Below are positions 60,532 to 64,000 of a DNA stretch of 64,000 bases, piece by piece. Location: positions 891,712 through 955,711 of the forward strand of contig NZ_KV440950.1 of assembly GCF_001636405.1 (NCBI RefSeq), given 5' to 3'. The notes under the pieces are model-generated. The model ran no database searches, was not told where the DNA came from, and saw nothing but the letters and a program-made list of their open reading frames with translations. A program made the translations under genes and the position numbers. The stretch is from Peribacillus frigoritolerans. GTDB taxonomy: Bacteria; Bacillota; Bacilli; Bacillales; DSM-1321. Each line of letters starts with the position of its first letter. Within the stretch, counting starts at the first letter, position 1.

Positions 60532-60864
60532 ATATAAGGATCGCGTGCCTACCCTTTATATATATTCGATATAGGCAGAAAGATGCTCGTCTCATTAGCA
60601 ATAATTCACGTGAAAAGTAATTATATCAATATACTTAATAGTCATCATTTGCTTGTCGCATAAGCTTCATTGCAATTATTTCTATATAATTACTTAAATG
60701 TCTATTAGTTTACCATTATGTTACAAACGATTTTATCTCCCTATAGATCTAAAGGAATATGTTATATTTTAAGTGAATGAGCATATTTACCTATATCATC
60801 ATACTAATTTTAACCGATATTTAAATAAATGTTAAAAATATAATTCTTTAGTAGGGAGAATGAG

Positions 60865-63800
60865 ATGAAGAAATTAATTATACCAACTTTCTGTTTTGCA
60901 GTGTTGTCTACAGTTGCTTTCGAAGAAAAAATATCTGCAGCTCCACTACATGCCGAACAGGTCAATATTGAGGACGTCATGTTTGTGCAGGTGAATTCCG
61001 GATCGCTCAATATGAGAAAAACCGGAGCGGAAGGTGCCAGCATAGTCGCAAAGCTGGCAAATGGCACACAGGTGAGGGTGTATTCGGAATCCAAAGGCTG
61101 GGCGAAAATCAAGGCCAATGGAAAAGAAGGATATGTCAGTACCAAGTATTTATCGGCAACGAAGCCAGGGACTTTAACGAAAACTGCAGTAACCATTAAA
61201 ACGACAACAAAATATGTGAATGTGAGCACAGGTTCACTTAATATGCGAAAAAGCGGGAGTGATAGTGCCAGCATAGTCGCAAAGCTGACAAGAGGCACAC
61301 AGGTAACGGTCTATTCGGAATCCAAAGGCTGGGCGAAAATCAAAGCCAATGGAAAGGATGGATATGTCAGCACGAAATATCTATCGGCAACGAAGCCTGG
61401 AACAGTGAGCAAAGCTGAGGCAACGGTTAAAACAACAACGAAATATGTGAATGTGAGCACGGGATCACTCAATATGCGAAAAAGTGGAAAAGCTACCGCA
61501 AGCATAGTTGCCATCCTTTCAAAAGGGACGAAAGTGACGGTGTACTCGGAATCCAATGGCTGGACGAAAATCAAAGCCAATGGAAAGGATGGATATGTCA
61601 ACACCAAATATCTGTCTGCTTCAAAGCCGGGATCGGGATCAACGGCAGCCACACCTGTAAAAACGACAACGAAATATGTAAACGTGAGCACGGGATCACT
61701 CAATATGCGAAAAAGTGGAAAGGCTACCGCAAGCATTGTCGCCACCCTTTCAAAAGGGACGAAAGTGACGGTGTACTCGGAATCCAATGGCTGGGCGAAA
61801 ATCAAAGCCAATGGAAAGGATGGATATGTAAGCACGAAATATCTATCTGCTACAAAGCCAGGAACGGGATCAACGGCAGTCACGCCAGAAAAAACGACGA
61901 CGAAATATGTAAACGTGAGCTCTGGATCACTCAATATGCGAAAAAGTGGAAAAGCTACCGCAAGCATTGTCGCCATCCTTTCAAAAGGAACGAAAGTGAC
62001 GGTGTACTCGGAATCCAATGGCTGGGCGAAAATCAAAGCCAATGGAAAGGATGGATATGTAAGCACGAAATATCTATCTGCTACAAAGCCAGGAACGGGA
62101 TCAACGGCAGTCACGCCAGAAAAAACGACGACGAAATATGTAAACGTGAGCTCTGGAACGCTCAATATGAGAAAAAGCGGATCGGAAAGCGCGAGTATAG
62201 TCGCAAAGCTGTCAAAAGGAACGAAAGTGACGGTGTATTCGGAATCCAAAGGCTGGGCAAAGATCAAAGCCAATGGAAAAGACGGCCATGTCAGTACCAA
62301 ATATCTATCGACAACAAAACCAGGAACGGGATCAACGGCAGTCACGCCAGAAAAAACGACGACGAAATATGTAAACGTGAGCTCTGGAACGCTCAATATG
62401 AGAAAAAGCGGGTCGGAAAGCGCGAGCATAGTAGCAAAGCTGTCAAAAGGAACGGAAGTGACGGTCTATTCGGAATCCAAAGGCTGGGCGAAAATCAAGG
62501 CAAATGGGAAGGATGGGTATGTCAGTACTGACTACCTCTCAACGACAAAGCCTGGAACGGGCTCCAAACCATCCATACCTGAAATAACGACAACCAAATA
62601 TGTAAATGTCAGCTCGGGTTCGCTGAATATGCGGAATAAGCCGTCGGATAGTGCTTCCGTCATTGTGAAATTGGCAAGGGGTGTAGAGGTAGAAGTCATC
62701 TCGGAATCAAATGGCTGGTCAAAAATTAAAGCGTATGGCGGAGAAGGTTATGTCAGTACGAAATATCTATCAGCAACGAAGCCAGGTTCTGTACCGGGAC
62801 TGAATCCAGATGGAGAAGTAAATACATTGGTTAAATATGTAAGTGTAAGTGATGGCTCGAGTCTGAATATGCGTTCAGCAGCATCGGCTTCCGCTTCAAT
62901 TATAGCCAAGCTTGTAAATAATACGACCGTAACGGTGTATTCAGAGTCTAATGGCTGGTCAAGAGTCACGGCCAATGGAAAAACCGGATATGTCAGTACG
63001 CAATATTTAACGGCCAAAGCACCGGAAGGTCCGGGAAGCTCGAATGGATCGATAATCAGGATCGATAAAGAGTATAATCTTACGATGGAAAAGATGGTTG
63101 AAATTCAAATGGCCGTAAACGGTCAGACGGATAAGAAGTATAAAACCTACATACGCGAAGATGGATTAACTTTAATCAATTCAACAAAAGGTACCGTTAA
63201 AGGAACCGGATGGCGTGTCAGGGGCGGAGCTGGATCGAATTATTGGGCAGTCGGCCCTGTAAGCAATTATCAATCATTGACCATTAAATCAAAAGTAAGG
63301 GGCTCTGACGGATATTATTGGTATGAGGTGGACTATAACAAGACATGGGTAAATGCCAGTCCGGAAGATATGGAATATAATCTTAACCCAAATAATTTCG
63401 TGAATGATCCAGTCCATTCATTCCAATTCGTCAAGCTCTCCCAAGTCACCAACATGAACGTTTCTGAAGTGAATGATAGAATCCTTTCAGGCAAAGGGAT
63501 ACTACAAGGCAAAGCGGCAACCTTCACTGCGGCAGGGGAAAAATACGGGGTCAATGAAATCTACCTGATTTCACATGCTTTGCTGGAGACCGGGAATGGC
63601 ACTTCTCCATTAGCGACTGGCGTAAAGGTGAACGGGAAAACGGTCTATAATATGTATGGAGTCGGGGCGTTTGACGGAACGGCGCTAAGCAGCGGCGCTC
63701 AATACGCCTATAATGCGGGCTGGTTCACCCCGGAAGCGGCCATCATAGGCGGTGCTGAATTCATCGCCAAAGGATATATCTCTGCTGGGCAGGACACGCT

Positions 63801-63966
63801 TTATAAAATGAGGTGGAATCCTACAGCTGCAGAGAAATATGGATATGCATCACACCAGTATGCGACTGATATTGGCTGGGCAACAAAACAAGTGAAACAG
63901 ATTTATAATTTATATAGTTTATTAGATTCATATAAATTGACGATTGAGGTTCCTAAGTATAAATAA
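60865..63966 (+). CDS. secreted SH3-repeat N-acetylglucosaminidase (autolysin)
   Basis: 1033 residues. Signal peptide (1-26), then nine SH3b repeats of about 77 residues with K-Y-V-N-V-S starts near 116, 193, 270, 347, 424, 501, 578 and 657, the first near 32. A further SH3-like stretch spans about 735-860 (WRVRGGAGSNYWAVG). The C-terminal glucosaminidase domain (about 870-1020) has E908 in LLETGNGTSPL as the likely acid. It cuts wall N-acetylglucosamine links, with SH3b repeats binding the wall. Start ATG with GGGAG. Repeats 3-7 are almost identical in DNA. The window ends about 30 bp after the stop. Confidence 0.93.
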   Translation: MKKLIIPTFCFAVLSTVAFEEKISAAPLHAEQVNIEDVMFVQVNSGSLNMRKTGAEGASIVAKLANGTQVRVYSESKGWAKIKANGKEGYVSTKYLSATKPGTLTKTAVTIKTTTKYVNVSTGSLNMRKSGSDSASIVAKLTRGTQVTVYSESKGWAKIKANGKDGYVSTKYLSATKPGTVSKAEATVKTTTKYVNVSTGSLNMRKSGKATASIVAILSKGTKVTVYSESNGWTKIKANGKDGYVNTKYLSASKPGSGSTAATPVKTTTKYVNVSTGSLNMRKSGKATASIVATLSKGTKVTVYSESNGWAKIKANGKDGYVSTKYLSATKPGTGSTAVTPEKTTTKYVNVSSGSLNMRKSGKATASIVAILSKGTKVTVYSESNGWAKIKANGKDGYVSTKYLSATKPGTGSTAVTPEKTTTKYVNVSSGTLNMRKSGSESASIVAKLSKGTKVTVYSESKGWAKIKANGKDGHVSTKYLSTTKPGTGSTAVTPEKTTTKYVNVSSGTLNMRKSGSESASIVAKLSKGTEVTVYSESKGWAKIKANGKDGYVSTDYLSTTKPGTGSKPSIPEITTTKYVNVSSGSLNMRNKPSDSASVIVKLARGVEVEVISESNGWSKIKAYGGEGYVSTKYLSATKPGSVPGLNPDGEVNTLVKYVSVSDGSSLNMRSAASASASIIAKLVNNTTVTVYSESNGWSRVTANGKTGYVSTQYLTAKAPEGPGSSNGSIIRIDKEYNLTMEKMVEIQMAVNGQTDKKYKTYIREDGLTLINSTKGTVKGTGWRVRGGAGSNYWAVGPVSNYQSLTIKSKVRGSDGYYWYEVDYNKTWVNASPEDMEYNLNPNNFVNDPVHSFQFVKLSQVTNMNVSEVNDRILSGKGILQGKAATFTAAGEKYGVNEIYLISHALLETGNGTSPLATGVKVNGKTVYNMYGVGAFDGTALSSGAQYAYNAGWFTPEAAIIGGAEFIAKGYISAGQDTLYKMRWNPTAAEKYGYASHQYATDIGWATKQVKQIYNLYSLLDSYKLTIEVPKYK

Positions 63967-64000
63967 GGAAATGGAAAAAAACACATGAGTCCGGCTCATG

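Noticed and set aside
60794..60820. Sigma-D promoter for the autolysin gene
   Set aside because: ACCGATAT resembles the -10 but the expected TAAA -35 is missing at 15 bp.
61311..62429. 372-codon antisense frame in the autolysin gene
   Set aside because: It exists because the SH3 repeats lack stops on that strand in one phase; no start signal and no family.

Overview
The window looks like chromosome of a low-GC, spore-forming Bacillaceae bacterium, most likely Peribacillus (Bacillus simplex group) or a near relative. Several proteins read as clear B. subtilis orthologues (YhfK, YeeN, SigV/RsiV, YojN/YojO, BioABDY, KdgR/K/T, KduI/D). Genes have strong AGGAGG-type ribosome sites, frequent GTG/TTG starts, sigma-A promoters with 17-18 bp spacers and many intrinsic terminators. 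I see no rRNA, tRNA, prophage, transposase or CRISPR array. These assignments rest on reading the sequence and on recalled protein families; no database search was run.

Layout. 1-7.5 kb: end of yhfK, a sugar acetyltransferase, brnQ, a repeat array, a MoxR-ATPase/VWA pair (yojN-yojO), a TrkA-C membrane protein and a tiny conserved protein. 7.6-14.7 kb: a compact ethanolamine cluster (two-component sensor, ANTAR antiterminator, eutH, eutA, eutB, eutC) without microcompartment genes. 14.7-15.4 kb: a second repeat array. 15.4-23.6 kb: a DUF4261-like gene, yeeN, pdaC divergent from sigV-rsiV with matching ECF promoters, a peptide transporter and small genes. 23.7-27.8 kb: the biotin locus bioYDA/bioB with two BirA operators. 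27.8-29.2 kb: a dense repeat field. 29.4-35.4 kb: a deacetylase-DedA-glycosyltransferase cassette, an orphan modA, vanZ, small membrane proteins and a GrpB-family gene. 35.4-40.7 kb: the kdg/kdu ketodeoxygluconate locus. 40.8-49.3 kb: a second GrpB-family gene, an ATPase, a YtrA-like GntR/ABC operon, an MFS/MarR pair and small or decayed genes. 49.3-60.3 kb: small proteins, a GH8 glycanase, two frameshifted genes, thioredoxin, Rrf2-YhgE, ArsR-AHSA1, a DUF6376-type lipoprotein and a kinase-like protein preceded by a yybP-ykoY (Mn2+) riboswitch. 60.8-64 kb: a 1033-residue SH3-repeat N-acetylglucosaminidase.

How the parts work together. The eut genes take up ethanolamine (EutH), split it (EutBC) and reactivate the lyase (EutA) under EutWV-type control. 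The kdg/kdu genes isomerise and reduce pectin or uronate breakdown products, phosphorylate ketodeoxygluconate and import it. SigV/RsiV and the deacetylase PdaC form a probable lysozyme-defence unit.

The most unusual content is a dispersed family of about 120-bp elements at six intergenic loci. There are about ten full A-type copies and five B-type copies. Three helices are conserved through paired substitutions, so the family appears selected for a folded structure. Other leads are the Mn2+-type riboswitch in front of a kinase-like gene with a second terminator in between, and the matched ECF promoters of pdaC and sigV.
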